A DNA stretch of 64,000 nucleotides from a virus, in the IMG/VR virus record IMGVR_UViG_3300046692_000091, positions 207,261 to 271,260 of that record. The stretch is one strand, 5' to 3'. The position numbers were made by a program, and so were the translations under genes. Below the pieces are notes generated by a model. The model saw only the letters and a program-made list of their open reading frames with translations. It ran no database searches and was not told the DNA's origin. Shown one piece after another: positions 1-6,234 of this stretch; positions within the stretch are counted from its first letter, which is position 1; each line of letters begins with the position of its first letter.

Positions 1-124
1 ACGGTCGATGGTATTTAGCCAACGATTGTCCTACCGATTGGACGATGATAGATAATGAAACGTTTACCTAGACAGTTCCCTAATAACTGATTACCCTGCG
101 CGTCAGGTCGTTCGTTTATTAGGT

Positions 125-143
125 AGGCGTGTATGCGACGCCT
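125..143. terminator. Small hairpin with TATG in the loop, end of the tRNA block
   Basis: AGGCGT at 125-130 pairs with ACGCCT at 138-143 around a 7-base loop that contains TATG at 132-135. It lies downstream (minus strand) of the last tRNA and could end that transcript or start another. The remainder of 1-180 shows no tRNA arm and no convincing gene. Confidence 0.35.
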
Positions 144-180
144 CGTTTTAGTTCTGCTCCTAAGAGCCTTCTGTCTAGCA

Positions 181-259
181 CGCCCCTACCGGATTTGAAC
201 CGATGACCGATCAACGTATGGTTACCGTCGATTGCTCTACCTAGCTGAGCTAAGGGGCG
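181..259 (-). tRNA. tRNA-like gene with an over-long anticodon loop (identity unclear)
   Basis: The acceptor stem is a perfect 7 bp (CGCCCCT with AGGGGCG). The D arm (GCTC/GAGC) and T arm (TTCAAAT loop) are canonical and the variable loop is 5 nt. The anticodon stem ATCGA/TTGAT encloses 13 nt instead of 7; two extra pairs would leave a 9-nt loop, GTAACCATA. No standard anticodon with U33 and a purine 37 can be read. CCA is not encoded, unlike the other three tRNAs here. It may be a decayed tRNA or a genuine variant. Confidence 0.6.
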
Positions 260-263
260 ACAA

Positions 264-348
264 TGGTGGGTGCAGAAGGATTCGAACCTTCGAAGTCAGC
301 GACGGGAGATTTACAATCTCCTGGGTTTGGCCACTCCCCAACACACCC
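264..348 (-). tRNA. tRNA-Tyr (GTA)
   Basis: The anticodon arm is GGAGA-TTGTAAA-TCTCC with anticodon GTA. It has a long class II variable arm, a GTTCGAATC T loop and acceptor GGGTGTG pairing with TGCACCC, and CCA is encoded at 264-266. Length is 85 nt, as expected for bacterial tRNA-Tyr. Only 4 nt separate it from the aberrant tRNA, so both probably come from one minus-strand transcript. Confidence 0.93.
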
Positions 349-412
349 GTATCAGCAGCAGCCGGTCCACCCGGTCATGAGGTTTTAACTCTTCTGTGCT
401 GATAGTAAAACA

Positions 413-547
413 TTTGAAATTAGCTATGGAGAAAGGCGACTCGTTTTATCTCCTGACTTGTACCCATGCACCCATTATTGATCCACTGGGCGACTCCTTT
501 AGTGTGGATCGGGCTGTACCTTACCGTCGTTGTAAGCTAATTTCAAA
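413..547 (-). ncRNA. Candidate structured RNA between tRNA genes
   Basis: A 13-nt perfect inverted repeat, TTTGAAATTAGCT (413-425) and AGCTAATTTCAAA (535-547), encloses about 109 nt. Inside, GATCCAC (480-486) pairs with GTGGATC (504-510). The octamer GGCGACTC occurs twice (435-442 and 489-496; GAGTCGCC on the minus strand). No open frame or tRNA arms are seen. The minus strand is inferred from the flanking tRNAs. It could be a stable small RNA or a processing element of the tRNA precursor. Confidence 0.45.
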
Positions 548-593
548 ACTAACGAGGCAGTAGAAGTCCGAAGGACCAATACCACCTCTAAGA

Positions 594-670
594 TGGCGCA
601 ACCAGCGGGACTCGAACCCGCGACCTCTTGCGTGACAGGCAAGCATTCTAACCAACTGAACTATGGCTGC
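594..670 (-). tRNA. tRNA-Asp (GTC)
   Basis: The anticodon arm is CTTGC-CTGTCAC-GCAAG, giving anticodon GTC. Acceptor GCAGCCA pairs with TGGTTGC with one G-U pair. The T arm is GCGGGTTCGAGTCCCGC, and a discriminator G plus encoded CCA is present at 594-597. All arms are canonical. Confidence 0.94.
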
Positions 671-773
671 AATAAACTAGTCGCGCTTTAACCCGCGTAA
701 GCTAATAGCCCTGTTATGGCGGGCCGTCCAAATCAAGGGAGTTGAACCCGAGTTCTCGACTAGTTTAAAAAAA

Positions 774-851
774 TGGGGTGAGCTACGGGTCTCGAACCCG
801 TGACCTCCAGGGTCACATCCTGGCACTCTAACCAACTGAGCTAAGCCCAAC
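774..851 (-). tRNA. tRNA-His (GTG)
   Basis: The anticodon arm is CCAGG-ATGTGAC-CCTGG with anticodon GTG. The T arm is ACGGG-TTCGAGA-CCCGT and CCA is encoded at 774-776. An extra 5' G (G-1) opposite C73 fits tRNA-His identity. Pair 1:72 reads T-C, a mismatch in an otherwise good acceptor stem. It is the first tRNA of the minus-strand cluster. Confidence 0.9.
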
Positions 852-915
852 ACTAAACACTGAGACCAATTGTCTTCCGATGCAATCAAGCTTCGTACTA
901 CGCCAATCAGTCTCG

Positions 916-925
916 TATACTATTA
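916..925 (-). promoter_or_regulatory. TAATAGTATA box upstream of the tRNA cluster
   Basis: On the minus strand the 10-mer TAATAGTATA lies about 65 nt before tRNA-His. The same 10-mer occurs at 3522-3531 (minus) and 32996-33005 (plus), each ahead of a transcription block. It resembles neither the TATATTAC early box nor a plain TATG late motif. A promoter role is inferred from position and recurrence only. The rest of 852-1023 is AT-rich with nothing recognisable. Confidence 0.35.
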
Positions 926-1023
926 CACAACAAGTATTATTTTACTTTTGGGCAAAGACAACTGTGATTGGGCTGCACTGTTGCGCTGACCCAACCACAT
1001 ATAGTTGTATATAAATCAATTAC

Positions 1024-1506
1024 TTAGTCGAAGAACTTACCGGTATGGATATCGTAATGTGACTCAGCAATCCATTTCCAATCAGGCCAACGTTCACGGA
1101 AGGCTGCACGAGCTACTACCATCTCTTCTGGAGTCAGTACGATGTCATGTTGGATATCTTTGTTCCATGGGAGCTGACTGAATCTACCGGACGATTTGTG
1201 GTAGAATAGATATTCCCCACTATCAACAGGCATTGCTACGGTATTGTTAGGACCCGGCTTAACTGGCTTCTCTACCTTCGGTTTCGGTTTGCCACCCGGT
1301 ACCTCCACCAACATGAAGACTGTTTGTTTTCGAACGTACGGCGTGTTGGAAATGAAGTCACTTAGGTTTGGTATGAATCCTGAGCCCGAGAGGCCGTCCA
1401 GTTCACTGCTGCTGCAAGCTGAGGTAAGTCCTCGAAGATTAACGCGTTGTACTTGGACAGCAATTTCTTGATCTGTGCGTTCGACTTGAGTTGATGCTCG
1501 TTCCAT
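1024..1506 (-). CDS. Tail-tube-like protein overlapping the deoxyribosyltransferase gene
   Basis: This 160-aa protein contains, around residues 47-71, a segment with NTPYV followed by a hydrophobic strand and LVEVP. It resembles the N-terminal part of the tail tube protein encoded at 23300-24169 (NTPYV...LLEAP). That match indicates the frame is really translated upstream of its first internal ATG (1314). The ATG at 1506 has a good ribosome site (AGAGGGA, 5-nt spacer), which places the first 145 nt inside the neighbouring gene in another frame. The C-terminal half is Lys/Pro-rich, then a compact domain ending HYDIHTGKFFD. A structural role is inferred from a short by-eye match. Confidence 0.55.
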   Translation of the reverse strand: MERASTQVERTDQEIAVQVQRVNLRGLTSACSSSELDGLSGSGFIPNLSDFISNTPYVRKQTVFMLVEVPGGKPKPKVEKPVKPGPNNTVAMPVDSGEYLFYHKSSGRFSQLPWNKDIQHDIVLTPEEMVVARAAFRERWPDWKWIAESHYDIHTGKFFD

Positions 1507-1781
1507 GTAAATCCCTCTACTTCCATAAACATGACAAACAAAGGCTTTTCGGATTCGATAGCCAGTTCTGTAAGTTCTGCTACCGAATACATCCCGATAG
1601 CAGCAGGTGTAATAACGAAGACGTTAGCTGAAGCTTCTTCTTTAGCTCGATCTTCACGAGCCGCATCTTCTGGTTTCCAGTCTGCAACTACTGGATTGAA
1701 GTAAGGGACAGTCAGCAAAGGAATCAATTGACTCCGATAGTCAGGACCAGCGCAGGTACCACCTAGAAATACTTCACTCAT
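1362..1781 (-). CDS. Nucleoside 2-deoxyribosyltransferase-like protein
   Basis: This 139-aa protein starts with FLGGTC, continues with YRSQLIPLL and FNPVVADW, and has VFVITPAAIGMYSVAEL in the middle. That is the layout of the nucleoside 2-deoxyribosyltransferase-like family (a Rossmann-type fold in which the GGTC loop, the Asp and the late Glu bind the nucleoside). The family moves deoxyribose between bases or hydrolyses nucleotides, so a role in phage nucleotide salvage alongside nrdAB is plausible. Its start overlaps the stop of the 57-aa gene upstream (ATGA), and its 3' end overlaps the tube-like gene by 145 nt. Confidence 0.75.
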   Translation of the reverse strand: MSEVFLGGTCAGPDYRSQLIPLLTVPYFNPVVADWKPEDAAREDRAKEEASANVFVITPAAIGMYSVAELTELAIESEKPLFVMFMEVEGFTWNEHQLKSNAQIKKLLSKYNALIFEDLPQLAAAVNWTASRAQDSYQT

Positions 1782-1951
1782 CGCTTAGTCACTCGAAAGC
1801 CTTTAGCCCATAAATCGACTCGGAAGAAACCACGGTGCTTATTAAGGCCACCGCCTACTCGAATCATTTCATTGCCGGCTTCATTGGTTAGGGGGAAGAC
1901 TTCAAGATGTTCGTTGAAGAGATCCCGGATTGGATTGATTAATAGGTCCAC
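1778..1951 (-). CDS. Small protein of unknown function, GTG start
   Basis: A 57-aa frame starts at GTG 1951, preceded by GGAG with a 7-nt spacer, and its TGA overlaps the ATG of the deoxyribosyltransferase gene. The protein begins MDLLINPIRDLFNEHLEVF and ends with an RGFFRVDLWAKGFRVTKR segment. Tight coupling on both sides (its start lies within the 3' end of the DUF1353 gene) supports translation. No family was recognised. Confidence 0.65.
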   Translation of the reverse strand: MDLLINPIRDLFNEHLEVFPLTNEAGNEMIRVGGGLNKHRGFFRVDLWAKGFRVTKR

Positions 1952-2417
1952 GTTCTAGCTCCGCTTTCTTTGGTTTGACAACCGGTTTAGTCGGTCGTTT
2001 AAAGACACGGTAAGCATCGACACCAACTTGGATAACATTACGTCTCCAAGCAGCGACTTCCAGAACGCGCATCGCTTCGTATAGAATGCGATCAATTTCT
2101 GCTCTGTCGATCTTTACCTGTGTAGGTACACCATTGATGACCTGGGTAATTTCGTATCGTTCGCAGAGGAAGTCGTGTAACGTAGTAGCCTGAGAGTATT
2201 CCCCTAGCACTGGAATCAGTAGTTGGAATAGGAATGGAACAGAAGCACCATCCGTCAGAAAGCCAGTAGGGATATCGACGTACTTATCGGAATCTTCATG
2301 TCCGATGTAATAACGAAAACCAGGAACAGCACGGTAATAGGGCTTACCTAAGATACGGCTGGCTTCTGGATCGAATGTTAATTGTTCTTTCGCTGTGAAT
2401 CGAGTAAATGTACTCAT
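1902..2417 (-). CDS. DUF1353 family phage protein
   Basis: This 171-aa protein has the DUF1353 signature: a beta-rich N-terminus, then PTGFLTDGASVP (about residues 51-62), LHDFLCE (about 80-86) and a DRILYEAMRVL helix. DUF1353 proteins are common near phage tail and lysis genes; their function is not established, although the conserved Asp and His residues suggest a small enzyme. The start is preceded by AAGGAATTACA. It sits between the kelch gene and the 57-aa gene in a minus-strand operon. Confidence 0.75.
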   Translation of the reverse strand: MSTFTRFTAKEQLTFDPEASRILGKPYYRAVPGFRYYIGHEDSDKYVDIPTGFLTDGASVPFLFQLLIPVLGEYSQATTLHDFLCERYEITQVINGVPTQVKIDRAEIDRILYEAMRVLEVAAWRRNVIQVGVDAYRVFKRPTKPVVKPKKAELERGPINQSNPGSLQRTS

Positions 2418-2426
2418 TGTAATTCC

Positions 2427-3359
2427 TTAGAGACTGAATTCCCAAGCATCTGTTTGACCAGTGCCAGTTTTAATACCGCCGAAATAGAACATGCGATTAC
2501 CCATGAATCCTGACCCGCCCATACCACGAGCTGCACCGGCATTGGCTGCTAAAGCCGTCCATGTGTTAGTTCCAGGAGTGTAGTAATTAGTTCCGGCATA
2601 AGGGCCACCACCACTGATAATACCCCACAGTGAGATCAGACGATTGTCAAAGGAATGGAAGCAACGACGGCAGCCATAAGCTGCAGGCATATCTGCTAGA
2701 GGGGACATTACTCCATTCGTGGTATCGTAAACGTACATCTTGTTAATGTATACGCTATTGTTACGCCCACCGATGAAATAGATCTTAGTACCAATTGCTG
2801 CAACACCTAAGTCTAGACGAGGCGTCTGGCCTGTAATAGTTAGCTCTGACCAAGTATCATCCAGTGTGTTGTATTTGTATTGGATGAACTTAGATGGGAG
2901 CTCTGGAGAAGCAGTGGTCGATGTCATGCCACCGAAGATGTAAATGTCAGTACCTACAGCACAACCATCCCCGAAAGCATTCGCGCCAGGCATAGATGCT
3001 TTAGTTGACCATGTACCAGCAACGAAGTCATAACACTGGTTTAGTCCAGTTGCTGCTGAACCAGCAGCATTGTGGCCACCGATCACATACATCTTATCTC
3101 CAACTACAACTGACGTATGACCGGATCTTGCAGTAGGTAGAGCAGGCAAGGCTGTCCATGCTGACCCATTCCAACGAGCGAATAATGTTTGTGGTACACT
3201 GGAGAAACCACCAATCCAATACAGTTGGCCACCCCATTGAACAACATCATGGTGAAAACCAAAACGAGAACCACCCAGCTGTTTCCAAACAAATGCTTCT
3301 AAGTTTAATGGTGCCGCTGGCCCCGGTGTAGTCACCTGGCTTAATAATTGTTCCCACAT
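2427..3359 (-). CDS. Kelch-repeat beta-propeller protein, probable virion or receptor-binding protein
   Basis: This 310-aa protein consists mostly of five to six kelch repeats, visible as recurring GG dyads after hydrophobic strands (YWIGG, YVIGG, YIFGG, YFIGG, FYFGG) with Trp about 12-15 residues later. Repeats begin near residue 35, after a short N-terminal tail. The start at 3359 is chosen because AGGAAG lies 7 nt upstream; an in-frame ATG at 3386 lacks a site. Kelch propellers bind proteins or sugars, so a tail adhesin is likely but unproven. A TATG-bearing hairpin lies just upstream. Confidence 0.75.
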   Translation of the reverse strand: MWEQLLSQVTTPGPAAPLNLEAFVWKQLGGSRFGFHHDVVQWGGQLYWIGGFSSVPQTLFARWNGSAWTALPALPTARSGHTSVVVGDKMYVIGGHNAAGSAATGLNQCYDFVAGTWSTKASMPGANAFGDGCAVGTDIYIFGGMTSTTASPELPSKFIQYKYNTLDDTWSELTITGQTPRLDLGVAAIGTKIYFIGGRNNSVYINKMYVYDTTNGVMSPLADMPAAYGCRRCFHSFDNRLISLWGIISGGGPYAGTNYYTPGTNTWTALAANAGAARGMGGSGFMGNRMFYFGGIKTGTGQTDAWEFSL

Positions 3360-3396
3360 GTCGAATCTTCCTGATTTATAAAACATACGATAGCGG

Positions 3397-3424
3397 CATA
3401 AAGGCCATCCCGAGGGACAGCCTC
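3397..3424 (-). promoter_or_regulatory. Hairpin with TATG, probable late promoter of the kelch gene
   Basis: On the minus strand a TCCC-TC-GGGA core flanked by GGC/GCC is followed by TTTATGCCG, and a second TATG lies at about 3384-3387. Late promoters of phiKZ non-virion RNA polymerase are known for a TATG core. This copy lies 38 nt before the kelch start. The rest of 3425-3547 contains the TAATAGTATA box and no gene. Confidence 0.45.
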
Positions 3425-3521
3425 TAAGATGTGACAGCTACAGAAGGATCGCTTCTAGAGGACTCTGTATCAGAGTACCCGGCGTGTAACTGGTTGGTGT
3501 TAAGGCGCGTACGTCCTCAAC

Positions 3522-3531
3522 TATACTATTA
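3522..3531 (-). promoter_or_regulatory. TAATAGTATA box between polyprotein and kelch genes
   Basis: This is an exact minus-strand copy of the 10-mer found ahead of the tRNA cluster. It sits 16 nt after the stop of the polyprotein gene and 160 nt before the kelch start. A promoter role is inferred from recurrence. Confidence 0.3.
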
Positions 3532-3547
3532 CCCAGCCAGTATATTC

Positions 3548-4306
3548 TTATTCAGCTTTGAACTCAGTCAATGAATGAGTCAACCATTTCAACAAACCAT
3601 CTGCGGTAGGTTGCAGGATGTGAGTGAAGGCTTGGTTGTAATCATAGAAAGCTGCTTCGAAGTCTTCACCGTATTTGTGGAGCTTCTTGAACATCTGATA
3701 AACTTCTGGTGGTGCATTAGTAGCTTCTGCTTCACGATAACGTTTACCGCCTTCGTTATAATGCTTACCTTCAACTCCGAATGTTTTCCAGATGCGCATC
3801 AAGTGCTCATCCCAAAGTTCTTTCTTAAGCTCTACCAGATCTAGGAACGTTTGAGCAATCTTCTTGATCGACCGCTTATCTAAAGGTGGTAGTGTTTGGT
3901 TAACACTAGGCTTAGCTATCTCTACTTTAGGAGTAGGGACATGGAAACTGAAATCCACTTCTTTATTGAAGCGAACAGCATGCTCAGGATCTTTCTCCCA
4001 ACCATGAGCGAAGAGATAACCAATAACCTCGTTGACTGGCTTAAAGCCTTCTTCGAGGAACTGTTTCCCTTTTGCCTTATGCTCCTGGGCGTCACTACGG
4101 ATAGTATCGATGATCGAATGATCAAACTTTGTTAGGTTACCAGGGAAGGCAACCTTAACGGGTTTGTCAGAAAACGTTTGTTGCTTTAACCAACTATCAT
4201 TCATGAATGTAGAACTGATAAGCTTCTTGGCATTCTGATAGTTGTGGTCTCCTACAACAGTAAGGTCTTTAGGCTTACCTCGGAAGAGACCACTTAATGC
4301 TTTCCC
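3548..4306 (-). CDS. Frameshift extension (third domain) of the internal-virion polyprotein
   Basis: This is the -1 frame read after slippage at 4306-4300. From the A codon at 4300 it adds 250 residues to the 616 read in frame 0, giving a predicted 866-aa product. The joined sequence runs VSNEDFGSLGK-ALSGLFRGKPKDL and matches the start of the second domain (VSNEGF...KALFKSKPKEL). NDSWLKQQT, about 35 residues later, is identical in both domains. The open frame extends upstream to an ATG at 4363, but that start has no convincing ribosome site and would miss the conserved VSNE boundary. An independent 271-aa gene is the alternative. Confidence 0.75.
   Translation of the reverse strand, partial: GKALSGLFRGKPKDLTVVGDHNYQNAKKLISSTFMNDSWLKQQTFSDKPVKVAFPGNLTKFDHSIIDTIRSDAQEHKAKGKQFLEEGFKPVNEVIGYLFAHGWEKDPEHAVRFNKEVDFSFHVPTPKVEIAKPSVNQTLPPLDKRSIKKIAQTFLDLVELKKELWDEHLMRIWKTFGVEGKHYNEGGKRYREAEATNAPPEVYQMFKKLHKYGEDFEAAFYDYNQAFTHILQPTADGLLKWLTHSLTEFKAE
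4244..4306 (-). promoter_or_regulatory. Programmed -1 ribosomal frameshift signal
   Basis: The heptamer G GGA AAG (4306-4300) is in the correct phase of the upstream frame. The same heptamer is known from the lambda G/T tail-gene frameshift. It is followed by CAT and the frame 0 stop TAA (a 6-nt spacer), then GTGGTCTC (4293-4286) pairing perfectly with GAGACCAC (4251-4244). An inner GTAAG/CTTAC hairpin lies in the 34-nt loop. Heptamer, spacer and stem all fit the classic bacterial -1 signal. Confidence 0.8.
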
Positions 4307-6147
4307 AACGAACCAAAGTCCTCGTTCGATACTTTCACACCAGAGATCGATTTCTGAATCCAATGTAGCAGTGGCTCAGCTAATCCCTCTACTAGATCGT
4401 AGTAAGAAAACTGGTCAGTATAGAAGTGTTCGTCGAAGTAATCCAGAATGGACTCTACTTCGCTGTGGAGTTGCTTCAGTTCTGATTGCAGTTCACCACG
4501 TGTATCCAGGATCAAATGCATGCGTGAACCATCCGGCCACTTAGCCCCAGGACCAAGGGACTTCTTACCGTAATCCCAGCGGGCTTGCACTAGTTCGATG
4601 ATCGCATTGGTTGCATCTTTGATCCCGGCAATATCCAACGCTGGTAACTCAACTTCAGCATTGTCTTCAGTAAAGTACTGTGGCTCAGAGTAGGCAACAT
4701 CAAAGTCTAGATTGTCGTAAACTACGGTTTCATTAAAGGACTGCACTTGTTCAAGGTTTGCTCCTTTGATGTTGCCACTGACAATCAGATCAACCCCTTG
4801 ACGAATTGGATTAAACCATTTCTCTGACAACTTAGCATTGGTTTGAGCAACCTTGTCCAGTTCTTGGAGGATGCGTTTAACGAGCGGTTTATAATCACCC
4901 TTCATAGCTGCATCTGGGAACCGTACGGTTACATTACCTTCAGTAAGGGTTTGCTGTTTAAGCCAGCTGTCGTTCAACAGTGTCTTTTCAAGTTCCTTAA
5001 AGTGCTCTTTATCAATGCCGTGTTTAAGATCAAGTTCTTTAGGCTTGGATTTAAACAGTGCTTTAATAGCATCCACGAAACCTTCGTTAGATACGGTGAT
5101 CTCTTCATTAGAGACTTTTTTGCCCCCTTTGAAAGAACGTTCCATGTAAACTACAGCAGCGACACACGCATTTTCGAATTGACGGAAGGCGGCCATCGAT
5201 TCTGGAATTCTTGCCGGCATTTTACGAACTAACGCTTCCAACAAAGTATTCCAAGCTTCGGAATTGTAGGATTCACTGTGACGGTCTTGACGTTGGACTT
5301 GGTATTGCGTTTCGTAAAAGTTATCCAGGAGATCATGGATTTCATTATTCGTAGAAACGATGCGACTATGGTCTGCTTTCATCGCAGTGATGATAATGGT
5401 GGCTAGTTCCGTGGTTTCATCTGGAGACAATGCCGGACGAGCTTCATCAGTAGCTTTACCAGTAATCAGGTTCGTCTTGGCACGGGTAGGTTTCTTAGCG
5501 AGCTCCATCATTGGTTTGATATTAGCCACGGCTGCTTTGGCATCATCATACATCTTGTCGGTCAGCTTGGTTGGAGTCCAACTAGAAACTAATTTCGAGA
5601 TCTGTTTAACGACGACCATCTGAGCTGCAATAATAGCTTCTTGGAAGGAATCGTTAATAGCTGCAGTTTCTTTAATCGAACCTGACAAGTTATCTAGTCC
5701 AATACGGTCTGCCAGATCGCCTACTTTAATATTGCCTTTAATTGAGGTCTGTTTATTGACCCACTCTTTATTGGCAAAGGTGTTCTCGATGCTTTTGAAG
5801 ATATGGCTGGCGTTGGCTTTAGCATTACCATCCAATTCCTCGAAGTCCTTACCGCGGTTATGGAACTTGAAAAACTTACGAACGTCTTCGATGATGCTCT
5901 CGTTTGATACTGAGATATCTTCGAACATGTGAGGATCTTGGATGGTATGCTCGGTACAATGCATCTCATCGTCGTCATTAGTAGAACGACCCCCGCCTGC
6001 TGGGGAGTCATCGCCGTGGTGTTGACGGTTGGTATCATCACCATCTTCCGTAGGGACTTGTGGACGGTGGCCAGGGTCTTCCCGAGAATCATCTTCATGT
6101 AGTGGTGGTTCGCTCTCGGCGGCGCCCATCCATTCGTATACGTTCAT
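4294..6147 (-). CDS. Internal-virion polyprotein, frame 0 product (two repeated domains)
   Basis: The 617-aa frame 0 product starts at ATG 6147 (GAAAGGAC upstream). Residues 1-83 are an acidic, His-rich leader. VSNE occurs at residues 80-83, 345-348, 352-355 and 606-609, separating two paralogous domains of about 250 aa (each with a KEWVNKQT/NDSWLKQQT segment) from the third, frameshifted one. The phiKZ head protease is known to cut after S/A/G-X-E, so SNE fits as a cleavage site and the domains may be inner-body or head proteins released by maturation. Function beyond that is unknown. Frame 0 ends LGKH directly after the slippery site. Confidence 0.75.
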   Translation of the reverse strand: MNVYEWMGAAESEPPLHEDDSREDPGHRPQVPTEDGDDTNRQHHGDDSPAGGGRSTNDDDEMHCTEHTIQDPHMFEDISVSNESIIEDVRKFFKFHNRGKDFEELDGNAKANASHIFKSIENTFANKEWVNKQTSIKGNIKVGDLADRIGLDNLSGSIKETAAINDSFQEAIIAAQMVVVKQISKLVSSWTPTKLTDKMYDDAKAAVANIKPMMELAKKPTRAKTNLITGKATDEARPALSPDETTELATIIITAMKADHSRIVSTNNEIHDLLDNFYETQYQVQRQDRHSESYNSEAWNTLLEALVRKMPARIPESMAAFRQFENACVAAVVYMERSFKGGKKVSNEEITVSNEGFVDAIKALFKSKPKELDLKHGIDKEHFKELEKTLLNDSWLKQQTLTEGNVTVRFPDAAMKGDYKPLVKRILQELDKVAQTNAKLSEKWFNPIRQGVDLIVSGNIKGANLEQVQSFNETVVYDNLDFDVAYSEPQYFTEDNAEVELPALDIAGIKDATNAIIELVQARWDYGKKSLGPGAKWPDGSRMHLILDTRGELQSELKQLHSEVESILDYFDEHFYTDQFSYYDLVEGLAEPLLHWIQKSISGVKVSNEDFGSLGKH

Positions 6148-6192
6148 TGTAAGTCCTTTCGGTGTGTGTTGTGATGTATAGGATTGCAACAA

Positions 6193-6223
6193 CATAAGGC
6201 TTCCCCGAAGGGAAGCCAATATG
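6193..6223. promoter_or_regulatory. Bidirectional CATA-hairpin-TATG module
   Basis: GGCTTCCC (6198-6205) pairs with GGGAAGCC (6210-6217) around CGAA. CATA (6193-6196) and TATG (6220-6223) flank the stem as mirror images. On the minus strand it ends the nrdAB transcript and places TTATG 46 nt before the polyprotein start, suggesting a terminator plus late promoter. Confidence 0.5.
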
Positions 6224-6234
6224 CCGTTAGTTCA

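Noticed and set aside
677-889. 70-codon minus-strand frame
   Set aside because: It spans the tRNA-His gene, so it is chance coding within RNA genes.
1362-1506. Programmed frameshift joining the deoxyribosyltransferase-like and tube-like frames
   Set aside because: No X XXY YYZ heptamer was found in the overlap and the two parts belong to unrelated families; an overlapping start fits better.
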